From positions 1 to 9,347 of the forward strand of contig DAIDAB010000069.1 in NCBI GenBank assembly GCA_027310845.1: a stretch of 9,347 nucleotides of DNA, written 5' to 3'. Origin of the DNA: a bacterium. Its GTDB lineage: Archaea; Thermoproteota; Nitrososphaeria; Nitrososphaerales; CADDZS01. The notes beneath the pieces were generated by a model that did not search any database, was not told the origin of the DNA, and saw nothing but the letters and a program-made list of their open reading frames with translations. Shown here piece by piece: positions 1 through 5,438 of the stretch. The translations under genes were made by a program, and so were the position numbers. Each line of letters opens with the position of its first letter. Position 1 is the first letter of the stretch.

Positions 1-1
1 C

Positions 2-424
2 TGCAACATCGAAAGATACAAAGGCGACGGGGGAAGACTCGTGAGAAACGCCGGTGGATCTGCAGTCCTTTTTGCAAATACTCCTGATGGTGCCGTCGTA
101 AGAATGCCTTCTGGGAAGACTATCATCCTTCCGCCTAAATGTCGAGCGTCAATTGGCATTGTCAGCGGAGCAGGACGCGTAGACAAGCCATTTCTTAGAG
201 CGGGTCCGAGATATCATCTCATGAAATCAAAGGGGAAGATTTATCCTCGAATGAGAGGAATCGCAATGGCCGCAGTCTACCATCCTTTTGGTGGAGGACG
301 TCACCAACACCCAGGAAAATCCACCTCCACTTCGCGAAACGCGCCACCCGGGAGGAAGGTCGGGTTGATTGCTCCAAGAAAAACTGGAAGAAAAAGGTTG
401 AGGACAGAGGTCACCGCGAGGTAG
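2..424 (+). CDS. rpl2: 50S ribosomal protein L2 (uL2), 3' part only
   Basis: Large-subunit protein that binds 23S rRNA near the peptidyl transferase centre and is needed for subunit association and peptidyl transfer. The gene runs off the left edge; 140 C-terminal residues are visible, and the frame is open from base 2 with no start (an internal GTG at 41 is a coding valine codon). The first residues (NIERYKGDGGRLVRNAGGSA) match the L2 C-terminal SH3-like domain. The diagnostic motif HPFGGGRHQHPGK follows, then a basic tail with PPGRKVG and RKTGRKR; the histidine of the HP motif, implicated in peptidyl transfer in bacterial L2, is kept. The residue before HP is Tyr, where I recall Asp, Asn or Gln being usual. 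It ends with TAG, 7 bp before S19. Family assignment is secure. Confidence 0.97.
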   Translation, partial: CNIERYKGDGGRLVRNAGGSAVLFANTPDGAVVRMPSGKTIILPPKCRASIGIVSGAGRVDKPFLRAGPRYHLMKSKGKIYPRMRGIAMAAVYHPFGGGRHQHPGKSTSTSRNAPPGRKVGLIAPRKTGRKRLRTEVTAR

Positions 425-431
425 AGCATGG

Positions 432-827
432 ATGCCAAGAGAATACAAGTATCGCGGATATTCACTAGAACAGCTTCAGGGAATGTCGTTTGAATCATTC
501 CTTGGTCTTCTGCCATCAAGACAGCGCCGTAGTCTTAACAGGGGAATCTCTGATGAGAAAAAGAAACTCATCGAGGAAACAAGGCATGCAAAGGAAGGAA
601 AGCTGAAAGGTCAAATCAAGACCCATGCGCGGGACATGGTGATACTGCCCTACATGGCGGGTCTTACAATTCAAGTACACTCTGGAAAGGAATTCGTCCC
701 CCTAGAGATTAAGCAGGAGATGATAGGACACTATCTCGGAGAATTTGTGATCACAAATAAGAAAGTACAGCATGGGACCCCAGGAATCGGCGCTTCGCGT
801 TCCAGCTTGTATGTTCCTCTGAAATAA
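432..827 (+). CDS. rps19: 30S ribosomal protein S19 (uS19)
   Basis: Small-subunit head protein that contacts 16S rRNA, S13 and the inter-subunit bridge near the A-site tRNA. The 131-residue product has the archaeal/eukaryotic form: an N-terminal extension (KYRGYSLEQLQGMSFESF, then LLPSRQRRSLNRG) precedes the universal core, where THARDMVILPYMAGLTIQVH, EMIGHYLGEF and HGTPGIGASRS are recognisable. The ATG at 432 is chosen because GAGGT at 418-422 lies 9 nt upstream; an ATG at 428 is out of frame. It follows L2 by 7 bp, stops with TAA, and is followed by the only long intergenic gap in the window. Length and motifs look complete. Confidence 0.97.
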   Translation: MPREYKYRGYSLEQLQGMSFESFLGLLPSRQRRSLNRGISDEKKKLIEETRHAKEGKLKGQIKTHARDMVILPYMAGLTIQVHSGKEFVPLEIKQEMIGHYLGEFVITNKKVQHGTPGIGASRSSLYVPLK

Positions 828-937
828 TCTGGGCAAGAGTCGATGATTCGAGTCCGAGTCGGGGAATTATTCAGAATCAACGATAGGTATTTATTCCATA
901 TTCAGAAACCCAGTACTCTACAAGTGTTTTCAAAAGA
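828..937 (+). promoter_or_regulatory. S19-L22 intergenic region with possible internal promoter
   Basis: This 110-bp gap is the longest non-coding stretch in the window; other junctions are under about 40 bp or overlap. It contains an AT-rich segment TATTTATT near 888-895 that resembles an archaeal TATA box, about 43-50 bp before the L22 TTG. A start site about 25 bp downstream would give a short leader of roughly 20 nt. The 9-mer TATTCAGAA occurs twice, at 868-876 and 899-907, 31 bp apart on either side of that segment. The first copy lies in interleaved short dyads (GAAT-T-ATTC-A-GAAT, 864-877). CTGGG (829-833) is complementary to CCCAG (909-913). No ORF with recognisable homology and no tRNA fold was seen. 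The promoter call is inference from composition and spacing only. Confidence 0.35.
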
Positions 938-1399
938 TTGCCTCTCTTCAGGTATAGCTTCCAGAGATACGACCCTCTTCTACATATCAGAGCTAGTGGT
1001 AGAGAGGTAGATGTATCCGCAAAGGCGGCAAGAGAGGTCTGTGTTTTCATCAAAGGAAAACTCCTGAAAGACGCAAAAGACTTTCTCGAGAATGTTCAGG
1101 ACAAGAAAGCTGCCGTTCCTTTCAGGCGTTATAAGAAAAAAGGCTCTCACCACTCAGAAATTAGCGGTTTCCATACTGGGGCATATCCCGTAAAGGCCGC
1201 TCGTGAGGTCATGAACGTGTTGAACAATTTGGAGGCAAACGCGGAGTTCAAGGGGCTTGACCTTGATAGATTGAAGATTATTCATGCAGCCGCACATCGA
1301 GGTCGGATCATTCGAGCTTATACTCCCAGAGCGCAGGGGCGGTCGTCACCTTCGTTCAATACTCTTGTGCATATTGAACTGGTTGCAACGGAGGCCTAG
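938..1399 (+). CDS. rpl22: 50S ribosomal protein L22 (uL22)
   Basis: Large-subunit protein whose long beta-hairpin lines the peptide exit tunnel. The 153-residue product has the archaeal form: an N-terminal part with YDPLLHIRASGREVDVSAK, the VPFRRYKKKGSHH stretch, GAYPVKAAREV, and the C-terminal block ANAEFKGLDLDRLKIIHAAA followed by RAQGRSSP and HIELVA near the end. The start must be TTG at 938: the frame is open upstream only to a TAG at 884-886 and has no ATG or GTG there. MPLFRYSF is a sensible L22 N-terminus. No Shine-Dalgarno sequence is evident, so a short-leader transcript from the preceding gap is possible. It ends with TAG, 3 bp before S3. The wording resembles thaumarchaeal L22 from memory. 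Confidence 0.95.
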   Translation: MPLFRYSFQRYDPLLHIRASGREVDVSAKAAREVCVFIKGKLLKDAKDFLENVQDKKAAVPFRRYKKKGSHHSEISGFHTGAYPVKAAREVMNVLNNLEANAEFKGLDLDRLKIIHAAAHRGRIIRAYTPRAQGRSSPSFNTLVHIELVATEA

Positions 1400-1402
1400 A
1401 AA

Positions 1403-2167
1403 ATGTCTACCGCCACCATCACCACAACCAAGAAAGTCATGAACAAATTCTCGCGCAACGCCGAGATAGATGAATTCCTGGAAAAAGAGCTGCGTGATGC
1501 TGGTTATGGAGGGGTTGACATTATGACATCTCCTGTGGGAACGAGGATCACGCTATATGTCCAGCGGCCCGGGCTTGTAATAGGCCGGCGAGGGATGGGA
1601 ATTAGAGACCTCACCGAGAAGATGGAGAAGAAATTCTCTCTCCCGAATCCTCAGATTTCAGTCGTGGAAGAAACTTCACCCGAATTGAATCCCAGGATCG
1701 TTGCGTCGAGGATCGCACAGACTGTGATTCGCGGAACTGCGTTCAGAAGGGCTTCTATTTGGGCTCTTAATTCAATGATGAACGCAGGTGCAATGGGCGC
1801 TCAAATTGTGATCGCGGGAAAGCTTAGAAGCGAGCGTGCGCATTTTGAAAAGTACACTGCTGGCGTTGTTCCAAAGAGTGGAGACTCCGCTGAACAAGTG
1901 GTTCGGAGAGCGACAACTGATGTACTGTTAAAGATGGGCCTTTATGGCGTGCAGGTCCAGATCGCCATAAGGGATGCTGTCCCGCCAGATATTGAGTTGA
2001 AAGAAACCACACAGAAAGAGGTGGAATCTCCTTCAGAAGAAGCTATACATGCTACAGCCCAGCCAGGCGAACAGGTAGCTTTTAGAGAGGAGACACAAAC
2101 TCCAGGGTCCTCGAGGCGAAGTTCCTCGAGCAAGAAGGAGGAACGTATTGAAAATGAAAAATCTTGA
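1403..2167 (+). CDS. rps3: 30S ribosomal protein S3 (uS3) with long C-terminal tail
   Basis: Small-subunit head protein at the mRNA entry channel, with RNA-binding and helicase-related roles. It has 254 residues. The N-terminal type II KH domain (about residues 18-95) carries the GXXG loop as GRRG at 61-64, within GLVIGRRGMGIRDL. The S3 C-terminal domain (about 97-195) includes RGTAFRRASIW, GAMGAQIVIAGKLRSERAHF and VVPKSGDSAEQV. Residues from about 196 form a Ser/Glu/Lys-rich, probably disordered tail. A strong GGAGG at 1390-1394 lies 8 nt before the ATG at 1403, fixing the start. The end overlaps the L29 start by 14-20 nt, suggesting translational coupling. It ends with TGA. Confidence 0.96.
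   Translation: MSTATITTTKKVMNKFSRNAEIDEFLEKELRDAGYGGVDIMTSPVGTRITLYVQRPGLVIGRRGMGIRDLTEKMEKKFSLPNPQISVVEETSPELNPRIVASRIAQTVIRGTAFRRASIWALNSMMNAGAMGAQIVIAGKLRSERAHFEKYTAGVVPKSGDSAEQVVRRATTDVLLKMGLYGVQVQIAIRDAVPPDIELKETTQKEVESPSEEAIHATAQPGEQVAFREETQTPGSSRRSSSSKKEERIENEKS
2137..2141 (+). promoter_or_regulatory. Shine-Dalgarno for L29 inside S3
   Basis: GGAGG within the last codons of S3. It lies 6 nt before TTG 2148 and 12 nt before ATG 2154, so it bears on which L29 start is used and points to translation of L29 coupled to the end of S3. Confidence 0.6.
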
Positions 2168-2432
2168 ATCAAAAGAACTTGAAAAACTGTCTGATTCTGA
2201 CCTCACCAAGAAGCTGAACGATCTTCGTTCCGAATTTTCTAAGCTGAAATCTGGAGCGGCCAGGGGCACTCTCAAGAAAGAACTCGGAGAAATCAAGACA
2301 GTACGGCGCAATATTGCAAGGGTGCTGACGTCGGTAAGCGCACGAAATGCGATGAAAAGGCAAGACACCTCTAAAAGCGCAGAAAATGCAAAGACAAAAT
2401 CTGCGACCTCAGAACCTCGGCAGAAAGAATAG
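2148..2432 (+). CDS. rpl29: 50S ribosomal protein L29 (uL29)
   Basis: Small helical large-subunit protein near the peptide exit, where it contributes to the docking site for nascent-chain factors. The product is about 94 residues; the two-helix core is recognisable from ESKELEKLSDSDLTKKLNDL through KLKSGAARGTLKKE to IKTVRRNIARVLT. A Lys/Ser-rich tail of about 25-30 residues follows. The start is ambiguous: TTG at 2148 lies 6 nt after GGAGG (2137-2141), whereas ATG at 2154 lies 12 nt after it; I list the TTG on spacing. Either way it begins inside the S3 gene. It ends with TAG, 5 bp before the RNase P protein gene. No aIF1/SUI1 gene, found here in many euryarchaea, lies between them. Confidence 0.92.
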   Translation: MKMKNLESKELEKLSDSDLTKKLNDLRSEFSKLKSGAARGTLKKELGEIKTVRRNIARVLTSVSARNAMKRQDTSKSAENAKTKSATSEPRQKE

Positions 2433-2437
2433 CGGAG

Positions 2438-2698
2438 ATGTGCTCTGAGATGTTTGGCGGCCTCTTGATAGGGAAATCAATTCGGATTATCGAATCTACA
2501 GATAAGACCTTGGCAGGAATATCTGGTAGGATCATTGATGAGACAAAGAACACTCTCATTCTGATTCGCGGAGAGTCTAAAATGATTATACCAAAATCGA
2601 TTGCATCATTCGAACTCTTGGACGAAAGAGGTTTGATTGTGTGTATTGCGGGTAGTGAACTCCTGGGAACGCCGCAAGAACGACTCAGCAAGATTTAG
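2438..2698 (+). CDS. rnp1: RNase P protein component 1 (Rpp29/Pop4 family)
   Basis: Archaeal homologue of eukaryotic Rpp29/Pop4, a protein subunit of RNase P, which removes the 5' leader of precursor tRNAs; it pairs with Rpp21 and binds the specificity domain of the RNA. The 86-residue product has the expected Sm-like beta barrel pattern: LLIGKSIRIIESTDKTLAGI, then GRIIDETKNTLILI, a basic KMIIPKSIASFEL strand, and the C-terminal GSELLGTPQERL signature typical of the family. Start codons at 2438 and 2450 are both possible; CGGAG sits directly against the first (0 nt) and 12 nt before the second, so neither is decided. Its position between L29 and S17 is the usual archaeal one. Confidence 0.9.
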   Translation: MCSEMFGGLLIGKSIRIIESTDKTLAGISGRIIDETKNTLILIRGESKMIIPKSIASFELLDERGLIVCIAGSELLGTPQERLSKI

Positions 2699-2729
2699 GA
2701 TAGCTCACTGAAAAGAATGAGTGAAAATA

Positions 2730-3101
2730 ATGTCGAAGACAAGAAACATCGGACTTGAGGTTAAGGCGCCCGGCCGGCTTTGCGAGGATCCAAACTGCCC
2801 ATTTCACGGAGAGTTGAAAGTGCGCGGGAAAATCCTTACAGGCAAGGTTGTGAGCATTGCAGCGGGTAAGATGGCCGTAGTCCAGCGCGAGTCTTACAGA
2901 TACAACAAGAAGTACATGCGTTATTTCAAAACCAGAAGTAAGCTGCACGCACATCTTCCTCCTTGCCTGGAATTAGCTGTTGGCGATGTTGCAACAGTGG
3001 CTGAATGCCGACCGGTCGCAAAGACAGTATCTTTCGTTGTGGTTCAAAGGATTCCTGTCGCCTCTGGAGTGGTGGCAGGAAGAGGGACGAGAACTATTTA
3101 G
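2730..3101 (+). CDS. rps17: 30S ribosomal protein S17 (uS17)
   Basis: Primary 16S rRNA-binding protein of the small-subunit body, with an OB-fold. The product from ATG 2730 has 123 residues. NIGLEVKAP, CEDPNCPFHGEL, VRGKILTGKVV, the basic strand around YNKKYMRYFKTRSKLHAH, and VGDVATVAECRPVAKTVSFVVV are the archaeal S17 signatures. The CXXXXCXXH arrangement near the N-terminus is characteristic of archaeal and eukaryotic forms. About 17 residues (from RIPVASGV to the end) extend past the usual C-terminus. A GTG at 2721 is in frame, but ATG 2730 gives MSKTRNIGL and the expected length; GAGTGA at 2719-2724 could act as a weak ribosome site. It ends with TAG, 14 bp before L14. Confidence 0.96.
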   Translation: MSKTRNIGLEVKAPGRLCEDPNCPFHGELKVRGKILTGKVVSIAAGKMAVVQRESYRYNKKYMRYFKTRSKLHAHLPPCLELAVGDVATVAECRPVAKTVSFVVVQRIPVASGVVAGRGTRTI

Positions 3102-3115
3102 ATCCGGTGGATTGA

Positions 3116-3550
3116 ATGTCGTCAAAATCTAGAGCAGTATCCGCGAAGGGAGTCTCAGAATTCAAACTTTACATTACAAGAGCGATTCCGGTCACTGCAA
3201 TCATCACATGCGCGGACAACACTGGAGCCAAAACCCTGAGAGTAATCAATGTCACGAGGTATCATGGAAGGTTAAAGCGAGTTCCGGCGGCGTCGGTGGG
3301 CGATCACGTCACAGTGGTAGTAAAGCGGGGGCCTCCAGAGCTCAGAAAGCAGACCTTCGGCGCAGTGATAGTTCGACAGAAATATGCTGTCAGGCGGATC
3401 AGCGGACAGAGAATAACTTTCGAAGATAATGCGGCAGTCATTGTTACGCCAGAAGGTGACCTGAAGGGAACTGACATCAAAGGTCCCGTGGCTGCGGAAG
3501 CGGCGGAGAGATGGCCTAGGATCGCAAACCTTGCGACCATGATTGTGTAA
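3116..3550 (+). CDS. rpl14: 50S ribosomal protein L14 (uL14)
   Basis: Large-subunit beta-barrel protein that binds 23S rRNA and forms an inter-subunit bridge; it also lies at the docking surface for translation factors and anti-association factors. The 144-residue product contains TCADNTGAKTLRVINV, RVPAASVGDHVTVVVKRGPP, KQTFGAVIVRQKYAVRR, FEDNAAVIVTPEGDLKGTDI and the strongly conserved end KGPVAAEAAERWPRIANLA. About 20 residues precede the core, as in other archaeal forms. GGTGG at 3106-3110 is 5 nt before the ATG. It ends with TAA and is followed directly by the L24 ribosome site. Confidence 0.97.
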   Translation: MSSKSRAVSAKGVSEFKLYITRAIPVTAIITCADNTGAKTLRVINVTRYHGRLKRVPAASVGDHVTVVVKRGPPELRKQTFGAVIVRQKYAVRRISGQRITFEDNAAVIVTPEGDLKGTDIKGPVAAEAAERWPRIANLATMIV

Positions 3551-3565
3551 GTGGAGATCATGCAA

Positions 3566-3937
3566 ATGAAAAGGGCTCAACTTTCGTCAAAACCAGGAAA
3601 GGTTCGAAAGAGATTCTTCACTGCCGAATTGCACAACAAGAACTCGCGCCAACCGAGGGCCGCACTTTCCTCTGATTTGAAGTCAAAATACGGTAGGAAT
3701 TCAGTCCGCGTGAGGGTCGGGGATAGTGTCAGGCTCGTCAGAGGGGAGTATTCGGGCATCGAAGGAAAGGTGCAGAAGGTGTTCGCAAGTGACGGACTTG
3801 TGACAATTGAGGGCATAACCAGAGAAAAAATCGCTGGAGGCAATTCACCAGTGCACCTTCACACCTCAAATCTCGTGGTAACCAATCTGAACCTAGATGA
3901 CAAGTTGCGACGAGAGAGACTGGAGCAGTCCAAATAG
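3566..3937 (+). CDS. rpl24: 50S ribosomal protein L24 (uL24)
   Basis: Early-assembly 23S rRNA-binding protein near the exit tunnel. The 123-residue product has the archaeal layout: a basic N-terminus (KPGKVRKRFFTAELHNKN), the AALSSDLKSKYGRNSVRVR segment, the KOW motif at about residues 51-80 (VRVGDSVRLVRGEYSGIEGK, then VTIEG), and a C-terminal HTSNLVVTNLNLDDK. Three in-frame starts exist: GTG 3551, ATG 3560 and ATG 3566. GGAG at 3553-3556 is 9 nt before 3566 but only 3 nt before 3560, so 3566 is preferred without being certain. The TAG stop is followed immediately by TAA (3938-3940), a tandem stop. Confidence 0.94.
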   Translation: MKRAQLSSKPGKVRKRFFTAELHNKNSRQPRAALSSDLKSKYGRNSVRVRVGDSVRLVRGEYSGIEGKVQKVFASDGLVTIEGITREKIAGGNSPVHLHTSNLVVTNLNLDDKLRRERLEQSK

Positions 3938-3962
3938 TAATACGTTGGAGAGTTGAAAGAAA

Positions 3963-4700
3963 ATGGGAAAGAAGGGAGGAAGCCTAAAGACTAAGAGAGC
4001 AGAGGTTCCAGCTTTCTGGAAGATTTCCAAAAAGGATAAGCGATTTGTTGTTAGGACCGAGCCAGGTCCTCATCCAAAAGAGTATAGCTACCCGCTTCTA
4101 GTAGTTCTGCGTGACATTCTCAGACTCGGTGGGACTAACAAAGTGGTAACGCAAACTCTCAACGATGGTAAAATATACGTCGATGGCAAGATGGTGAAAT
4201 CACCCAAATTTCCAATCGGATTGATGGATGTCATTAACATACCCGCGATCGGGAAGTCATTTAGAATCGTTCCTCGCAGAGGCGGCCTTGAACCTGTGGA
4301 GATTCCGAGCCAGGAAAAGGACTTCAAGATCTGTCTAGTCAAGAACAAATCAACTGTTAGGGGTGCAAAAATTATGTGCGGGCTGCACGATGGACGGGTG
4401 ATTTTTCCAGCTGCGGAGGTTGACATTACCCCTGGCGACTCGTGCATTGTGAAGGTCCCTGAACAGGAATTTCAATCTAGTTTCAAGCTTTCAAAAGGTG
4501 GGTTCGCGCTCCTGATGCGCGGAGAAAGATCTGGAGAGGTTGTGACTGTTGAAGATCTAAAACCTGGAACATTTTCGAGAAATGCGATTGCTTCCGTTAA
4601 GCTTTCAGACGGAACTTCTTCTGAGCTTCCAACCAATATACTGATGCCACTCGGCAATCAACTACCAAACATCACTGTCTCGAGAAAGACGGCATCTTAG
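3963..4700 (+). CDS. rps4e: 30S ribosomal protein S4e (eS4)
   Basis: Archaeal/eukaryotic small-subunit protein with no bacterial equivalent, placed on the subunit body. It has 245 residues. The N-terminal region is basic (GKKGGSLKTKRAEVPAFWKI, then KDKRFVVRTEPGPH). An S4-type RNA-binding region follows at about 40-105, containing YPLLVVLRDILRL, NDGKIYVDGKMVKSPKFPIG and LMDVI. The central eS4 domain runs from about 110 to 170, and a KOW-like region near 175-215 includes FKLSKGGFALLMRGERSGEV. GGAG at 3947-3950 is 12 nt before the ATG, rather far. It sits between L24 and L5, the standard archaeal position, and ends with TAG. Confidence 0.95.
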   Translation: MGKKGGSLKTKRAEVPAFWKISKKDKRFVVRTEPGPHPKEYSYPLLVVLRDILRLGGTNKVVTQTLNDGKIYVDGKMVKSPKFPIGLMDVINIPAIGKSFRIVPRRGGLEPVEIPSQEKDFKICLVKNKSTVRGAKIMCGLHDGRVIFPAAEVDITPGDSCIVKVPEQEFQSSFKLSKGGFALLMRGERSGEVVTVEDLKPGTFSRNAIASVKLSDGTSSELPTNILMPLGNQLPNITVSRKTAS

Positions 4701-4714
4701 GAGCGAATTGGAAT

Positions 4715-5257
4715 ATGAGTGTAACAGTACAGCAGGAGAGAGCGAAGTCTTCTCAAGAGAACCAGCGAGTGTTGATAGGAAAAGTTGTTTTAAACATTGG
4801 CGTTGGAAGGTCGGGGGAAGCAATAGAACGCGCCCGCAGAGTCCTTGAGGATCTCGTGCATCAAAAGGCAAGCTCAAGAAAGGCAAGAAAATCAATTCGA
4901 GATTTTGGAGTGCACAAGGGAGAACCCATTGGCATGATGGTCACCCTGAGGGGGGCAAAAGCATTCGACGTTCTAAAGATACTTCTTCAGTCACATGAGA
5001 ACAAGATCCAGTCGAGCTCCTTTGACAGATATGGCAATTGCTAATTTGGAATTAAGGAGCATATCGAGATTCCAGGTGTCAGGTACAATCCAGAGATCGG
5101 GATATTTGGTATGAACGTTTCTGTTGTGCTTGAGAGAGCAGGTTACAGAATCGCAAGAAGGACGAGAGCCCAAGGAAAGATCGGGAAGAACCACCGCGTC
5201 AACAGAGATGAGGCGATATCTTTCTTTAAGGAGAATTTTGGAGTCGAGGTTTTATAA
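4715..5257 (+). CDS. rpl5: 50S ribosomal protein L5 (uL5), interrupted by in-frame TAA
   Basis: L5 binds 5S rRNA with L18 in the central protuberance and contacts P-site tRNA and the small-subunit head. The frame from ATG 4715 gives 109 residues, including VLIGKVVLNIGVGRSGEAIE, KARKSIRDFGVHKGEPIGMM, VTLRG and SSSFDRYGNC, then meets TAA at 5042-5044. The same frame continues without another stop to TAA 5255-5257 and encodes the rest of a normal archaeal L5: FGIKEHIEIPGVRYNPEIGI, FGMNVSVVLERAGYRIARR, KNHRVNRDEAISFFKENFGV. Counting the stop as one residue gives 180 codons, normal for archaeal L5. Codon 110 falls where Ser is often found (GN-x-SFGI), and TCA differs from TAA by one base. Sequence error, a nonsense variant or readthrough are possible. 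If the stop is real and not bypassed, the product is a 109-residue fragment. AGGAG at 4699-4703 precedes the start. Confidence 0.9.
5042..5044 (+). other. In-frame TAA within L5 reading frame
   Basis: This TAA is codon 110 of the L5 frame, preceded by TGC and followed by TTT GGA ATT, which resumes the conserved FGIKEHIEIPG segment with no change of frame. It lies at the 5' end of a short perfect inverted repeat, TAATT-TGG-AATTA (5042-5054), probably incidental because it is short and mostly A/T. TAA is also the normal terminal codon of S19, L14, L6, L19e, L18 and S5 in this window. Confidence 0.95.
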
Positions 5258-5258
5258 C

Positions 5259-5423
5259 ATGCCAAAGGAAAGACATGGAAAGCCGAGAAAGTACGGCAAA
5301 GGTTCGCGGCACTGCAAACGATGCGGCCAATATGGTGCTCTTATTCAAAAATACGATCTCATGCTTTGTCGTCAGTGCTTCAGAGAAGTTGCCACAAAAC
5401 TCGGCTTCAAGAAATTCGATTGA
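5259..5423 (+). CDS. rps14: 30S ribosomal protein S14, zinc-binding type (uS14)
   Basis: Small-subunit head protein that contacts 16S rRNA near S3 and S10. The product is 54 residues, the usual short length for archaeal S14. It carries a four-cysteine zinc motif: C19-K-R-C22 and C37-R-Q-C40. The basic N-terminus (KERHGKPRKYGKGSRH) and the end REVATKLGFKKFD match the family. The frame is open upstream to 5124, but the ATG at 5259 is the true start: it begins 2 nt after the distal L5 stop, gives the standard length, and has GAGG at 5246-5249, 9 nt upstream, inside the last codons of full-length L5. If ribosomes stop at the internal L5 TAA, coupling from L5 to S14 would be lost. Confidence 0.96.
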   Translation: MPKERHGKPRKYGKGSRHCKRCGQYGALIQKYDLMLCRQCFREVATKLGFKKFD

Positions 5424-5438
5424 TTTGGGAGTGAAATT

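Noticed and set aside
845..855. GATTCGAGTCC resembles a tRNA T-arm consensus
   Set aside because: The flanking 5-nt arms do not pair, and no acceptor, D or anticodon arms can be formed around it.
2705..2724. TCACT...AGTGA hairpin just before the S17 start
   Set aside because: Only 5 bp with a 10-nt loop and no poly-T; too weak to call a terminator or regulatory element.
5042..5044. General reassignment of TAA to a sense codon
   Set aside because: TAA ends S19, L14, L6, L19e, L18 and S5 at the expected lengths in the same window, so it functions as a normal stop.
5042..5044. Selenocysteine or pyrrolysine insertion in L5
   Set aside because: Those use TGA and TAG, not TAA, and L5 is not a known selenoprotein or pyrrolysine protein.
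5056..5072. GGAG after the L5 stop as a ribosome site for a separate C-terminal L5 chain
   Set aside because: The bases are the codons of the conserved KEH segment, and no ATG, GTG or TTG lies at a suitable distance; the first in-frame ATG at 5111 would drop conserved residues.
5124..5258. Upstream extension of the S14 frame
   Set aside because: It translates to unconserved sequence and overlaps full-length L5; S14 has its standard 54-residue length from 5259.
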